This document shows, piece by piece, positions 1-14,307 of a stretch of DNA of 64,000 nt. The notes beneath the pieces were generated by a model that did no database searches, was not told the DNA's origin, and worked only from the letters and a program-made list of their open reading frames with translations. This stretch comes from Apteryx mantelli (lineage: Eukaryota > Chordata > Aves > Apterygiformes > Apterygidae), in NCBI RefSeq assembly GCF_036417845.1, contig NC_089978.1:139308288-139372287 (forward strand), in the 5' to 3' direction. The stretch's first letter is position 1, and each line of letters begins with the position of its first letter. The position numbers and the translations under genes were made by a program.

Positions 1-2447
1 TGTTTGTTTTTAGGTTTTTTTTCAGAAAAGGAGAAGAGATAAGTTCCCGAGAAAGGCCTGCTACATGCAGTTTTCTCAGACTGGTGAAAAGGACGCTGAG
101 AACATAAATTGCATAGAAAGAGGAAAATTATCCTTCAGCAATTTTATTCAGTGATCTGTTTTCCATTCTGGTTTCCTTTTATCAAGCTAGCAGTCCATTA
201 TAAAAATACGTGGTGAAGTTTTATGACTTGGACTCTGCTGTGGGGAATCTTTATATAAGAGTGGGAAGGAGAAGTGCCACAGTATAATGATAGGATTTGA
301 GAAGAGCAGCAGTTTCTGTGAATCCTTCCTCTCTTTTTCTGAATCTCATGAAGATGGGAGTGTGTCAGTAGCATAAAAATGGAGAGCAGCATGATATAGC
401 TGTACTGTACACTTCCTCATTCTTAACAGCTGGGCAAGGAGAGCAGGAGGTCAACTCCATCATATCAAATTGCTCCTGATCTGTGTTGCAATTTTGCAAA
501 TGAAGTTTAAGAAATATCATAGCAACTCTGAAATGGTTTGGATGTGTTTCACAGACAATGAAGGATTAAAGAGAAAGGCAAAAGTGGATGTTTTTTAACA
601 ATATTTACACTTCAACAATTTTAATTGGATCCAGAACCTGCAGAATAAGCCCGCTTGAATAGTGAAAAATATTTAAGTCACCCATATAATTTTAAGGTGA
701 AACCACAGTCTTCCCTCTCCCCCCCCGGCCAAAATATATATGTATGTAACTCTATTCTGAGCTCACACAGGTTTAATGTTTGACTGCACTAGGATTAGTC
801 CCAATTTCTGCTGAAGCACTAAAGCCTGGAATCATGTGTGTGACATTTTAAAGCAGGTGGCTAGCTCTCTACTTGATCAGACTCTCCGTTTCTGTATACC
901 ATGTAGCTGCTGCTTGTGGAGCTACATGATGAACACTAATTGAAATATATAATATAATAGATTACAGGGGGCCTACACTTCTACACTGTAGCAGCTTTAA
1001 ACTATGCCTGCCCTGCATGAAGGGGATATTGTTAGCACTCAGGTTTATTCAATGCAGTTTACCAGGTAAACCCAGGGGCTTTCTGTGGCCCCAACTGACC
1101 CTGGCTAAATACACTCCACTGAGAACCACCATGTATAACAATTAAGAACCTGGCTCATTCAAATTTCCCTTTACTTCTTACTTCAGATGTAACTTCATGG
1201 GGCCTTTTTTTGCTTGAAGAAATGATGAGTAAGAAAAAAAAAGTTAAACTCATAAGTACTTCTGCCATTCAGGATTGAATTCTGAACCACAACTATTGCG
1301 GATTTCAGCACAAAAAATGCTGGAAATTAAGACTAAAGTGTGCACACTAAAAACTCCAGGAAGATGCACTTATTCAGATACAAAACTGCTTTAGACAACA
1401 GCAATCTCATTGTCTTGATGAACAGAGGCATCCTTCTGAGCATTTGCTTAGTCCACCCTAACTTCACATCTTTGCTTTCCCAAGCATCTTTCAGTAAACA
1501 AATATAATTAACATAACTTTTACTGCATTAGAAATAATCCAGAACTGCAGTCTCAAATAAATTGAAATGTTTCATTCTGGATAAACCTCACATCCTTAAT
1601 TCTATAACCTTTATTAGCCTTGAGTAGTCTGAGTAGAAACTTGCTTGACTAGATTTGCAAATTGGGGCATACAGCTTGACTTTGTGGGCTTGGAAAACTT
1701 CTTTGAGATTTCTTTCTTTGTTTGTTCTTCCATAAAGTCTTCATTAGCACCAAACTTTTTTACAGTCCCTAAAAATAATCTGAAGTGCCTGCTTCAGTCA
1801 GCCCTACAGTCATTATTCCCTTAAATGTTTACTAAATATTCAGTTGCCCCAAAGAATATTCTACACTGTGAGAAGAGCAGTGCAGGCTCTGGAGGTAAAG
1901 AAATACAGCTCAGGAGATGTGAATACACCAAACAGCACAGAAACTGATACCAAGACATTCACTGGAAAGCTGAAAGTAGAGTTTAGCAAGGACAACTATA
2001 AGAGAGGAGCAGAAGCTGAGTAAAAAATAATCAAAAAGTTCTGTAATCTTAAGAAAAGAAAATCAACCAGCCTTTGATAATAGCAATGATTCTTTTTTTT
2101 TTTTTTGTAAGGTTCATCTCTCCCTGATTATTGCCTTGTCAAACCCATTCTCTTACTGTGAAAGTAAAATAATAGCTTGAGCTATAATAGCTTGAGCTAA
2201 GCTCTGCTATCAGGGAAATTTTCATGCTTAAAACATTTAGTGTGTCTCTGCTTATGATCTGGGTAACCACTCCTAACAAATTCCTCACTTAAACCTGTAA
2301 CCCCATTCTGTCCATCTGGCTGTGGGAGTGGTTTATAGATTCATTCTTCAAAAAATATGCAGTCAAGATTTACTGAGAGCCATTTCCATAGTTCAGGCTG
2401 CATTTAAGTAGATTTAGTTCACTCAGCTTGCTTGCCTAGGTCTTGAT

Positions 2448-2547
2448 CCAAAATAGCACTTAAGCATATGCTCAGTTTTAAATACAAGAATAGTTGTGTT
2501 GAAGCTGTGTTAAAGCTAAGCACATGCTCAAATTATTTTCTGGAGCA
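2448..2547. repeat. Old palindromic repeat relic (about 100 bases)
   Basis: The left arm reads TTGATCCAAAATAGCACTTA and AGCATATGCTCAGTTTTAAA. The right arm, reverse-complemented, reads GCTCCAGAAAATAATTTGAG and CATGTGCTTAGCTTTAAC. The two arms therefore match imperfectly over about 40 bases around a short spacer. This looks like a decayed MITE-like element or an old foldback repeat. Confidence 0.5.
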
Positions 2548-2705
2548 CAGTAAGGTTCCTTAGTGATTTTATTACTGGAAATAATAATGATTCACAAAAA
2601 AAAAAAAAAAAAGAACAAGCATATGAGCAATCCTAGTAGTTGCCATCTCATAACTATTGCTTAAAATTCCTAGGGAAAAAAAGAAGAACAAATAATCTGT
2701 AAACA

Positions 2706-2784
2706 TTTAAGACCTGATCCAAGATCCATGGAATTCAGTAAAAAGCTTCATAAATTTCCAGTGGGTCCTGGATCACGTGCTTAA
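2706..2784. repeat. Old palindromic repeat relic (CTGATCCAA...TTGGATCA type)
   Basis: Left arm TGATCCAAGATCCATGGAATT; right arm reverse-complemented TGATCCAGGACCCACTGGAAATT. About 22 bases of imperfect terminal inverted repeat enclose a spacer of about 25 bases. Copies with the same arms and order are at 14308-14382 and 34568-34650. Confidence 0.55.
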
Positions 2785-3124
2785 TAATTGAACCGTGATC
2801 AATAAAATGCTGTGGATTTATAAGATGAAGAAAAGAACAAACAAATAAAATCAATCATTTATTTTTTAAATCAAAGGATAAAATTAGCAGATAAAGTAAT
2901 ATGTAGAGTGCAGTAAAGCATTTGGCAGTACTTCACAAATTCTTACTTGAAAAAGTCATTCAAAAAGACTTGGATATGAATGCAGTCACCTGGACTGGAA
3001 GCTGGGGAAAGGAATATGAATAAGATGTAAAGAAAGCTGGAAATGCGCTGAACCAAGTAGAGGATGACATTCAATGGATAACTGCTGAAACAGCTTTAAA
3101 CCTGGGGTAAAATTGTCAAGACTA

Positions 3125-3200
3125 CCTCAGGTGACTTAGGTGCCCACATCCCTAAAAGACCTCCCTGTGATTTTTCTGGATGTGTCTCCTATTTCCCTAG
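3125..3200. repeat. Possible old repeat relic
   Basis: GTGACTTAGGTGCCCACATC followed by CCTAAAAGACCTCC resembles old palindromic repeats built on GACTTAGGTGCCTAAATCCC. Only one arm is convincing. Confidence 0.25.
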
Positions 3201-5315
3201 CATGTCCTCTCCAAGACTTAATCTAACTAACTGCTACAATAAGGTCCTAAGCCCTTCTGAGTTCCTGTTAGATGGCTCCAGTAATTTATGGAAGATTTAA
3301 AGCAGACACATGGAAAGCTGAGGGATTCCTCCAGCATATAGACTCCTTAGCTAGAATCTGGGCTAAAAGGGCTCTTGGCATCAAAGTCACATTTCTGCCT
3401 CCATAGCAAATGACCTAGGAGTAGGGTCACCCCAAGCAAGGATGAGCAGTTTTTGTCCTTTCATTCTATTTTGCAGAATGTCCATTGTAGACAAAATGGG
3501 ATGCATGCATTGATACTTGTACATGATACTTGTATCAGCCATTTACAAATGAAGGGGCTAAATGCAAAAACAGGTCCTGTTTTCCTGCTTTGTCACTTAT
3601 GCTGGTAGCTGGACTCAGTACTGCCTTACACTCAGGGTCCAAAAAATGTATTACCTCCTCTGTCAGAAGTAATTGCCCTTATAGCTTGGGTGGCAGAGAG
3701 TGAGACACACATCTGCAGTTTGGCTTTGCTTCAATATGCCTGACTAGGTGCTAAGGGGCCAGGGCACAGACATCTTTTGCTTTCATGGTAGGCTGCCATC
3801 CACATGAGAAGGCTAGTCCTTCTAAATGGAATTGAGTCAAGCCCAAAACAGCCTGACAAAGAAAGATATCACCTGTGCAACATGATTCCCCCCACCATCC
3901 CAGTTTCATGTATATGGGAGAAGTCCCAAGAAAGTGATCTAAAGCAAATGTAAGGAACCCTAAATTCTCCTATCACAAGCAGGGGAGGCCTGGCAAATGT
4001 ACCCTAGAAACATGCAGTGGCATGCCACCATCTACATTAAAAATAGTTATGTTTTGCTGGCAGCTAGTGCTACGCAGATAATCTGTGCAGACTTTTTTTC
4101 TGTGCCTGGTTCCTGCTCAGCCACAGTTCTCGATGGCTGCTGAGAGCGGAACAGTGACCGTTCAGGTATCTGCTCTTTAGAAGCTGGCAGGTAGGTTCTT
4201 TTTAATAGGACACTTTGGAGTTCTTCTCCCTACACAGTGCAAAATACACAGCACAGACACAACTTTAATGGTGCAAAATAGAGAAAACAGGCAAGGACAC
4301 TTCTTGAACCTTAAACACAGTATTTGATCAGGACCATGACAAGAGATCCTGGGACATTCAAGGTTCTTGTTGACAGAGGAAACTAGATACTGGGAGAAAT
4401 GGATGAACTCGTGTTCACCCTCTGTGACCAACTGTGTGATCTGGCCAGTGCTCCGGATGTTTAAACTTTGTGTGATGATAATGAAAGCATTTAGGATATT
4501 TCTTTCCTGCATCTTCCTGTATGGCTCCTGCTTGCATTTTGACTTTAAATGCATAATGTCATCCTTACTATCAGGATAGGTGAACATCTTTCAACGTGGA
4601 GATTCAGAGGTGCTAAAAGAAAAGGACTAATAGCTGTCACTGAAGCTGACAAACTGCTGTTAAAATGCCATGAACACTTGCTTTCACATTTCTCTCCCTT
4701 CCTCAGCTAATTTCTGGTTCTTAATAGAAGTATCCATGTTCTGGCTGTCTTGGAGGGGCTGGGCAACTGTCACAACTGATACAGTGAAGTCTACAATATT
4801 ATGTGATATCTAGTGAATGAACAAGTTACTACATTAGACACAAGAATCTACTTATTTTCTAAAAAAACACCCACTTCTAAATGGGAGTTAAACTGTAGGG
4901 AGCTACTTAAGGTAAACCAGATTACTGTTGCTTTTATTGTCCCACTGAAAACTAGTAAAAGTAAAAAAAAAAAAGACTGTGAGAAAAAAATCTGTCAAGG
5001 TTCTCAGTGAAAACAACACTTTGTTCCAGCAATGCCACTGCCTGAGTGAAACCCAAACATCTTGAAGCTAAAAGGCTTTATTATATCAGCACCAAGATAT
5101 TAATTCAAACCACATTTACTTGTTCATTATTTCATTTTCTAATTTATAGCCAAAATACCCAACCTTGTAGGTAGAATGTGCCACTCAGTCTCTTGCAGAG
5201 GTTTTAACAGGATGGATCTTATGACCCTTCCTATTATGCAAGTGGGCATGCATCCATGTTGTGACCTAAAATAGCAGTATTTCCATTATGTGGGATATGA
5301 CCATGATCAAAAGCT

Positions 5316-5357
5316 AACGATATATCTACTTATGTAACGATAACGATATATCTACTT
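5316..5357. repeat. Tandem duplication, 26-base period
   Basis: The 16-mer AACGATATATCTACTT occurs exactly at 5316-5331 and again at 5342-5357. The ten bases between them also end in AACGAT. The identical copies suggest a recent local duplication. Confidence 0.95.
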
Positions 5358-6328
5358 TATCTGTTGCAAGAACAAAATACAAAACTCCATCTCATACAGT
5401 ATATACACCCAGACACACTCCCTAACATGCACATGGATTTCTCTAATATAGCCAAAACTACAGTCATCACAGAAGGGGACTATCTGCATTTTGCCAAAGG
5501 ACACACACAGTGGGAGAGAAGTAGCAAAGTCCTGGGCAAAAAGTGAGGCAACATGCTGTGGTTCTCCAGATTAATTAATTAGTCTATCACCCACATGTGA
5601 GGAACTCTAAGGAAAGGTGGCCAAAAAGAGATTGTGAGATGAAATATTTGGCCAGCTGGGAACAGCTTGTATGTTGCAGGCTGGGCATCCCTGTCTTAGG
5701 GAGTGATGGATTTACATTACAGACAGTTAAATAGAGGGACAAAATGAGGATATATTCCTTTTCCATCAGGATCACAACCTGATTTGCAAATAACTTTGCT
5801 TGCTTTACAGCTCAGCTTGCACTGACAGAATAGAAGTAAAAACTATGTCTGAGGAGAAAGGAGATTAGGCTTATTTGGGGAGATTTTTGGTGCTGCCACT
5901 GTGAAGTGCTCAGAAAATATGAATGTGGTCCTTAAATAATGAACTTTTTTTTCTTAATAAAAGATATAATTTTTTTCTCATGTATATTTATGAATTTATA
6001 TATGTATTAATTCCCTTCTGCCTTTGATGCTAGAGGCTGCCCATGTGCTGGCTATGGTATTTTTTACAGATCTGCTGTACTCTGCTCTTTCAAAAGCCTC
6101 CACAAATCCTGGCCAGGTCAAGGAAAGTGGCAAGGACTGAGAAACGTCAGCCCAGCATTTTGACTGAACGCATTCCATGAAGAAGAGCTCCCAGGTGTTT
6201 TCAGCACAAGCATGAGCTCTAAAAACAAAGTTAAAGCTGTCAACACTGACAAGAAATGAAAATGATCATGAGGTAGTGTATGGAGGAGATGGAAATCCCA
6301 GGGAAAACAGCTTCAAACAGTGCGAGAA

Positions 6329-6349
6329 AGAGAGAGAGAGAGAGAGAGA
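6329..6349. repeat. (AG)n microsatellite
   Basis: An uninterrupted run of AG dinucleotides of about 21 bases. Confidence 0.95.
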
Positions 6350-8952
6350 AAGGAATAGATGACCTCTTCAAACACCTGACAGGAGGAACAAAATGACTGT
6401 CTTCAAATAAAAATGGGCAGTTTGCAACAGAGATGATGAATTGGATACAACACATTCAACCATTTCTGGGCTGGGCAGGAGACTGGACAAACTAGCAAGC
6501 AGATTGACTAAGGTTAAGGAATAGTGGAGGCCAAGAAGCTAAAGGCCACCCACGCAGATCAAACTGAGAAGTGCTAATGGCAAAGACATTTTGCAAGTTA
6601 CAAATATAACTGATTCCTTAATCTGTGAACACAGAGCTGTAAAATAACAGCTGTACCGCAAGGCAGAACAAAGTTTCCTTCAGTGGTGAATGAAAGGTGA
6701 CTGAATGGAAAGACACCGTCTGCTTTATCAAAAATAGGCTCTGAGAGGCCGTAAGCCAGGACCGCTTCATGCAGAGAAAGGCACAGTCACATTCCACTGA
6801 GATGGCAACACAGCTTGGTTCTGCAGGCAAGCACAGCAATCTTCAAAGCAACAGTGAAATATTAGACGTTTTAAAAGGATTTCCCGCTATATTGATGTTG
6901 TTCCCATAACACAAGCCAAGGAGTAGAAAGACAGCACATCAAAACACATTTGCATGGACTTGGAAACAGACGTCTCTTCTGTATCAGATAAAGCTCTCTC
7001 TTGCCCACAAAGGCAAGATTTGGACTACAAGTCCATGGAAAAAAACTTCCTACAGCACCTGTGCCAAAGGCATGATGATAAGAAAGCAGCCTCCATCGCT
7101 GATGGCAATTGAAGTAACTAACAAAATCAGCAGGACAGTTGAACGTGTATGAATGAACACTCCAGCTCTGCCCCCATGTCCACCTGACCAGTTCCACTGT
7201 TATGAGAACATCTGACCCTATAGTTTAAGACTGCTGTGATTGTAGTGGCCCATCAAATGTAGAACATAAGCAGGAAGTATGCTATGATTCAAATAATTAA
7301 ACAGAACTCACATATGTACTTTGGATCATGAGTACATTGATGTGATACAGGCAAGATGCTGTGACAGCTGTTGCAAGAAGTTAATTATTCATACGTTAGT
7401 GGCACCTCTGCTTGAGTATGAGAACTGATGACACCTGAAGAACCACAGGAGAACCACAAGTCATAAGATGCAGTAACCTTGCAAACTCAGGAGCTGACAA
7501 CACTTTTTGCACTTCCCTACATTCTCCTCTCAACCACCACACTTTGTAACAGCACAAGACACAGTCACTGATATCACCTGCCTCTCTGCACTTTTCTTTC
7601 TGCCAGTTCACTGTTCCCCACCATCACAGCTCCAACTGCTGTTTGATTTTTCTTTCAAGCTGCAGTACCTGACAAATGGAAAATAATGAGAACTTGCACA
7701 GCTTTTCATCTTACAATCTTATCGGCTCTTCCCGATTCACCTGCGAAGCTTGGAAGAGTCATGAGGCATAATAAGACCATCATCCTGCAGTGCAACTGCT
7801 GACTGCTTTACAACCTACTAGCTGCTACTCACATACTCCACGGGCAGAAGGTGCTGGCATGCAGGAAGAGAAGGGCAGGTTGCTGAGTTTACTTATGAAT
7901 TTCCTGCAGGCTAGAGCATTCATATGAGAAGCCAGCACAGACCCATTCCTTCCTCATCACACATACAAGTCCTTCAGTTCAATTTATTAAAAGTTATAAT
8001 TTATGATGGAACTCAGGCTTCCAAATTTAGATACTTGTCTTTTCAAATATTATTCTAATTTATTATGCCTGCATTATTATTCCAGAATTATTACTATTCC
8101 AGTATCATTATTATTCCACTAGCATTCTCTACTACTCTTCAAGAACAAGTTCAAAGGCATTCAGTGGCATCCAGATTTTAATTTCACACAATTTGATACA
8201 TATCAAGGCTAGAAGCATCTATTGATCTTATTTAGTGCATCAAATAATGCATGATACAGATCTGAGAACTGCACCCATTGACATCTGTTGGAGACATAGC
8301 ATATCTTTTAGCTACTCTGTCTCTTATCACCTTCAGCTGCTACCTCTGCTTTTTGTTTTAAATCCAAGAATACTGCAAAGCAGCTAGAAGTCAGTGAAAT
8401 GTACTTATGCAACAAACAGGACACCTGTCTTGCACCTGTTTTAAGTATTTACCAATGACAGTGCAGCACTGGGCTGCCTTGGAGAGAGAAACAAAAATAT
8501 TACTTACAATTGCAAGGGAAAGAGGCTAAGGAAGACTGTCTAATCAATGTAATCTGGCAAAGTGCTACACACTGGAACAGACCCTGCTCTTCACTACTGG
8601 CTAAAGAATAGAGGCAATTTTTCAAGGGTATGGACATTCTTTTAATACTAGTAAATGATGTGTTACAGCATTTTCACCACTATCAAACACAAAAGAAAAG
8701 TCAGACTTACCACTGGATGAACCTTGTTTAATCACGTGTGAGATGCAGGCATAAGGAGGAGACAGCTTTGGAAAAGTGTAACAGGTACTAACCAGTTAGG
8801 AGACAGAACAGGCACCAAGCAGTCAGCAGTGTGGAAAATGGCTATGGTAAGACTGGAGCAGTTTGGCTCTGTAAAACTTAAAGGGACAGATTTATACAAG
8901 CACACCAGGGGAAAAGCCTGTGTAGGAGCATAATTCTCTACTGGGAGAAGGC

Positions 8953-9077
8953 AGGCCCCAGTCCTGGAAATATTTAAGCATGTCCTTAACTCTAAGCATA
9001 TGAGTATTTCTATTGACTTCCATGTGTGTATTCCTGTACAAATAATTAGGCATGTGTATAAAAGTCTGCAGGACTGT
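8953..9077. repeat. Old palindromic repeat relic (about 120 bases)
   Basis: The outer arms are CCAGTCCTGGAAATATTTAA (left) and GTCTGCAGGACTG (right, the reverse complement of CAGTCCTGCAGAC). Inner parts also pair: TAAGCATGTCCTTAACTCTA with TAGGCATGTGTATAAAAG. The centre, TATTGACTTCCATG, is a decayed ATTGACTTCAATG core. The layout resembles the element at 2448-2547. Confidence 0.55.
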
Positions 9078-12000
9078 ATCTGCTGAAATGCAGAAAGTTA
9101 CCCAGGAAGATGATGCTCTAACATGGTGCTTATTGCAGCTATATAACAACAGGAATGTGGTATGATCACAGTAACTTCTCCCTCTGGTGAGATACTTTGA
9201 TCTCACTAGAGAGATCAAAAAGGTGTTAAAATATATTCTAATTCTCCAGGAAAAAAAAAAAATCGTAATTAAGAAGTGCCTAAAAAACTCTCAGAGTGTT
9301 GCAAAAAACATTAGATACAGCTATTGCTCATTTATTCGCTCTAATGTTTCTAATTTACTCAGTGTAATATCTGTAATAGGCCCTAATCTAATCAAAGCAA
9401 TACAAGACTTCTTTGAACTGGTCAAAGTAAGTGAAAGCAACCTCTGCTACTGATTTATATCTCCCCTCTACTTCTCCCCTATAAACGGATCACAGAAATG
9501 CACTCCGTAGGGTTTAAATATCTTTGAAGGGAGACCAGAAACTCTCCACTGATATGGCACAGGTCTCTTCACAGGCTTGCTGTTGGTAAAGTGATTTTAC
9601 GCATACCCATTCTCTGCTTCAATTTTCTACTCTTTATAAAAGAAATTACAACAGTCTCCCAACCTGCAGCATTCACTGACTTTCATGGATGAAAAGCATT
9701 TTAAGTGTTAACACTTGCTCTTACAATGACCTAAGTGGGAAGAAGACTTACAAATGCTGAAGTCAACAAAGCTGAAGCTTAATTCAAGTGTACCTGGCAC
9801 AGCAAGGGTACCTGTGAAAGCTGAAACCTGTAGAGTGTGCCCAGCCCATTTTGCATTGTGAGGACACCCTGAACAGCAGACATCATGAACTACAAGGACA
9901 TCTGAGGTTTCCTTTCAGGAATACCAGCTGGTGTTGTGACTTTGGGACAGTCAGTAGGCTATTTTTGCAGTTATATGATGTGAATAGCCAGCAAATTTGT
10001 ACTCAGGCTTGCTCTGAAGTGGCCGGTCTGCACAGACACATAGGTGCAGCCATTGGGTTGCTGATGGATTTTATGTGCCTTTATTAAATAATACAGGTAC
10101 TTAAATATTGACAGAACTGCAGCCTTGATTTTTTGCACATTTTTCCCTGTGACTAAAATCTGATCTTAGCAGTTTCCCCAATGCTGTCATTTTCTTCCTG
10201 ATTATTGAGTTTACTCTGTACACTGCTCAGGTTCCTACAAATATGAAATCAATATTAAAGTATATTGGAGATATTTATTTTACTTTGTAAAACTTCATTA
10301 AACTCATACCACCAAATAAAATCCTGTATGTGCAATAACCCTGACTTCCACAGAATCCATAAACCATTCATCTTTGATTGCCTCCAGACATAAGAAGCTA
10401 TGACCTTCGCAAACTTCTTAGCATCAGAGGAATTCCTTTGCAAGTTTCATTTGCTACAATATGCTTCAAGCAAGCAAGATGATTCTTTCCTACTAATTGA
10501 AATGTCCTGTAATTGTGTGAGGCTCATTCTGCTATTATTTATACCATGAGCTTTTATCATTTCAGAGTCATCCTAATGCAGGTGATACCAAACTCCTGTC
10601 CCCTGTGCTGAGCAAATCCCAATAGTTTCCACTTTGCATTTTGTGTAGCCTTGTGGGTTGTAGCTTTTTTACAGTGTGCCATTAGCATGATTGATTACAT
10701 GTTATTAACATGTAATGAAATGTTGCCAGATGTAACTTAAAACTGGATTCCTGATGAATATCTGGACTTGAGTCTGCTTTTTCTTACACTCGTTTCACTT
10801 AGGAGTAGCAACCGTGAAATCAAAGAGCACTGGGGCAAGATTAGAATGGGCCTGGGGGCTAAACGCTCCACCCAGGGACAGCTCTGAAGCTATCAGAGGT
10901 GTGCTGAGGGACACTGAAACCTGAATTTTGCCTTTAATATTATGCAATACAAATATTACCAATGGAGTAAGACTTAAAGTATTCTGTAATCAATTAACAG
11001 GTTTAGATTTATCATCTCATAACTTCTTAACAATAGAAATCAAAGCAATCACTTAAAGGGACTTCTTTATACCCTGCCGTCAAAACAAAGGTTCCTCCTA
11101 AGGCATTAATATAGGGTGGAAAATTTTACCATACAGGGATAAGAAAATTAGACAGGAAATGTTTCAATACTTATTTTAAATGTCTCTGGGTGAAGTAGCA
11201 TATAAACAGGATTAAGGAACTTCAGATTTCTAAGCCTTTTCCTTTCTGAGCCAGACTGCCCTTTCCAGAGACATATTCCCAAAAAAGTTAGGTACCAAAA
11301 GATTTATTAGCTGGGGAGGGAAAAATTAGAAAAAAATTTTTTTCATTGCTTTAACATGAAGCAATTCAGAATGTGTGTGTTCCTAGACATGAAGACAGAA
11401 TAAGATTCTTCCACAGTGCGGTTATTTTTTGATACAACAAATCACTTTATAGCTGGCTGTAAAGTTTGGTTTAGTTGTTTAAAGGCTGGATTTGTGCTGC
11501 TCTGAATATATGTAGATGTAAGAATTTGGCTAAGTAAGTATATATGTTTTTGCTGTATTGGAGCTTAAAAATTTATCTATTTCAGCATTCCAAGGAAGCT
11601 TTGGGGAACTATATTCTTCTGCTGTATCAAATGCTATCATATCCTATATAAGAAGCTTATATTGCATGTATATACTGATAGCTGGTGTGTAACTTTCTAC
11701 AGTTGGGAGGTGTCAAGCAGTGTTCCACGCAAAACTGGAAGTGCTATTTAGCAGGCAATTGTCTGGCAGTTATTTTAAATTACATTAATTTGTCTACTCA
11801 CTACCATCATTTCCAAAGGTAAAAAAGTTTCTGTGAAGACTCCTGGCTGAAATGCAACATGACAAGGAGGGAGATAAAGTTGTTGGCAGCCAAAACTGGT
11901 TATATTTGCAAAAGGAAAAGTCAGGAAGCAAAAGAAACAGCCCTGATGGAGAAAGAAAGAGAGAAACTATAGAAGTGATTTCCTGTCTAGTAAAGACAAT

Positions 12001-13157
12001 AGGCACTTGCTTCGGAAAGCAGAGCAGAGCAGGCAACAGCAGGATAAATGTTTCCAGTGTTTCTCACAGAACTGGAACACAGAGTTTTCTTTGGCAAATA
12101 AATCAGCTGCAAGAGCCAAATATCTTCAGAAACAGCTTATCCTCTGGTAGCTGTCTTTTGCTTAAGCTCTCTAAAAAAGCATCTGTAAAGCACTGTGAAG
12201 CATGAAGCCATTCCAAATGAAATCAGTTAGATAAGGCAGCATCCATCCCAATTTAGCCATTTGTTCTAACAAACTTAGTAATTGAAAGCTTTCTGGAGAA
12301 GAAACTTCAGGCTGCCTGCTGTATGGCAGGAGGTCATGGATTAGGTCCTTACAGGGGCCAAGTGGTTTAGTAAGAGCTTGGCCAGGATTTGGAGACCAAA
12401 TGCAAAATTCTGCTCATAGGTCTGAAGGGCTGATCCCAAATCCCCACATATACATATACAAAAGCAGAATGTAGTTCTACCACTGCACATTTTTTCTTCT
12501 GTCTGCATCCCTGGAAGAAAGCACTGAGTGGAAAACTAGAGGCTGTTCGGTAGAGAGTTTCCCAACTTCTTTTCTGTATCTGAAGTTTGATGGGAGGAGG
12601 GAAGAGGCAGAGGGACAAGAAAAATGAGTCTCTAGCATTCCACAAGAAAGTGCTTTTCATCAAGGACATGCTTCAAAGTTCACAGATAGTCTCATTTTAA
12701 ATCCATTCCTTACAGGGCAATGATTTGATAGAAAGGGAAAGTCTCAGGGGACACACTGGCTCATGAGAGGAAATTAATGACTGGAATGCAACTTGTACAT
12801 GGCTGTTTCTATTCTTGTTTGCCAGCTACCAGCAATACTAGCCATTAGGAAAATTCAAGTCTAGTTAAAGCCTGCATAGTGTTTGCCAGCTGAGAACTAG
12901 CCTCCCTGCTGCCAGGTCTTAGTATCTTTTGAAAGTTGACAAAAAGTCCCAATTTAAGAGTCACTCAAACCTTTTATTTTTATATGTTTTATCTAAATGA
13001 CGAAAGGCATCTGAAATAAAAAAATAATAATGCTGGAATGTCTTTATAATGGCCTAAGTGGACTAAAGCCTAAATGGATCAGCATCATGTGTTCTATTTA
13101 ATTGCATGATGAAGTATAATTTAAAGAGCACAAGCAGAAAAAAAGGAAGAGTCATCT

Positions 13158-13275
13158 GAACCAAGAGCCTCAGGCCCCACTTATGCAAAGACTTACACGT
13201 GTACTTAACCTCACAAAGTACGAAAACAGTACATGGTGACACTATTTGCAGGGTTAAAATGATGTCTGGAGATTT
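13158..13275. repeat. Possible old palindromic repeat relic
   Basis: AGGCCCCACTTATGCAAAGA and CTTACACGTGTACTTAACC on the left, with TTTGCAGGGTTAAAATG on the right, fit the same TTATGCA/TGCTTAAC motif set as 8953-9077, but decay is strong. Confidence 0.35.
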
Positions 13276-14307
13276 TGCATGACTGGAGCCCTCATTTTCT
13301 ACTTGAAATGGAACTGCTGCAAGAACACTTTGTATTTTGAAGTATAAAAAAGAAACACTTTTTTTTTTAATTGTGAGGAATCATACAGTTCCGTAACAAG
13401 TAGAAGAAGTAACAAATAACAGATAGGCAACAAATAGTCCATTTTTTATCACATGTATTATAACTTTCTCTGAAATGGAGAACTATGAAATTAATTCTCC
13501 TTTTTAAGCTAATATTTTGAATCTGTTTTCTTTCTTCTCCTTTGTCCTAGCACTGCCGATTTTTATGAGGAGAAAAGTTTTCAAAAGGAGACAAAATGAT
13601 TTATGCTCTCTTTAGAGAAAGAAATCCATGGTAACTGTGTTATTTATTGCGAAGGGGCTACAAATTCACCTGGAATGTTTTATTTTGATTTACTTCAATT
13701 TAGGTATGCCTAGCATTTCATGGGCAAGCGGCAGTGGTATCCCTGTTGCCTCAGACAGCACAGGGAGCTAGCTCAAGATGTAAGGACTACTCCCTCATCA
13801 CACCTCAGAAGACCACATGTTTCTGTCTTCTCAGCATGTGCACATTTATCAGAGTAGAAGATGTGTTCCCACTTTGCATATTCTAACTTTCACCACTTCA
13901 GTTTGATTCCCCCCCCCTCCCTCAAGGGACTTATAAAACAATCATGACAATAATCATATATAAGTACTGTTTTTGGATACCTCTGTTTCCAAACCATGAT
14001 GCTGCTTTGGTAGATACTACAGTTTAATGGGAATGACTCCCCTGTAACATCATTGTGGTCAGATTTATTTATTCAGCACAGAGAAACACTGTTCAACTCT
14101 TTCTCACTGTGCATAGAACTGCCAAAACTGTTCCAGAAATAACAGAGGTCAAAAGCACCTATATGTGCTGCACTGTCAAGGAGAAGAAATTCTGTCAAGG
14201 CTTTCAGTAAACGACCTGCTTAATATCCTGTATATTCTGCCCCTTGAAAGTCAAAGCAAATCTATAGGCCTGAAAAGAAACAATTGAGTATGCACATCTT
14301 AGATCAT

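Larger units (their letters stand above)
1..8952. other. Intergenic stretch, no gene recognised
   Basis: Apart from the short repeats listed within it, I see no coding signature, RNA gene or mobile element. It is AT-rich with homopolymer runs (T near 2093-2106, a 17-base A run at 2596-2612). The longest open frame (4177-4587, minus, 136 codons) has no recognisable domain, unremarkable composition and an overlapping opposite-strand frame; it looks like chance. Confidence 0.6.

Noticed and set aside
4177-4587. 136-codon open frame on the minus strand
   Set aside because: No recognisable domain, no splice or promoter context, and an open frame on the opposite strand covers the same bases; its length is not unusual for a 64-kb window.
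11852-12205. 117-codon open frame on the plus strand
   Set aside because: Composition rich in Lys/Arg/Ser from purine-rich DNA, no known motif, and overlapped by a minus-strand frame.
13500-13620. Acceptor-like pyrimidine stretch ending TTTGTCCTAG
   Set aside because: No coding frame or donor follows; one splice-like motif per few kilobases is expected by chance.
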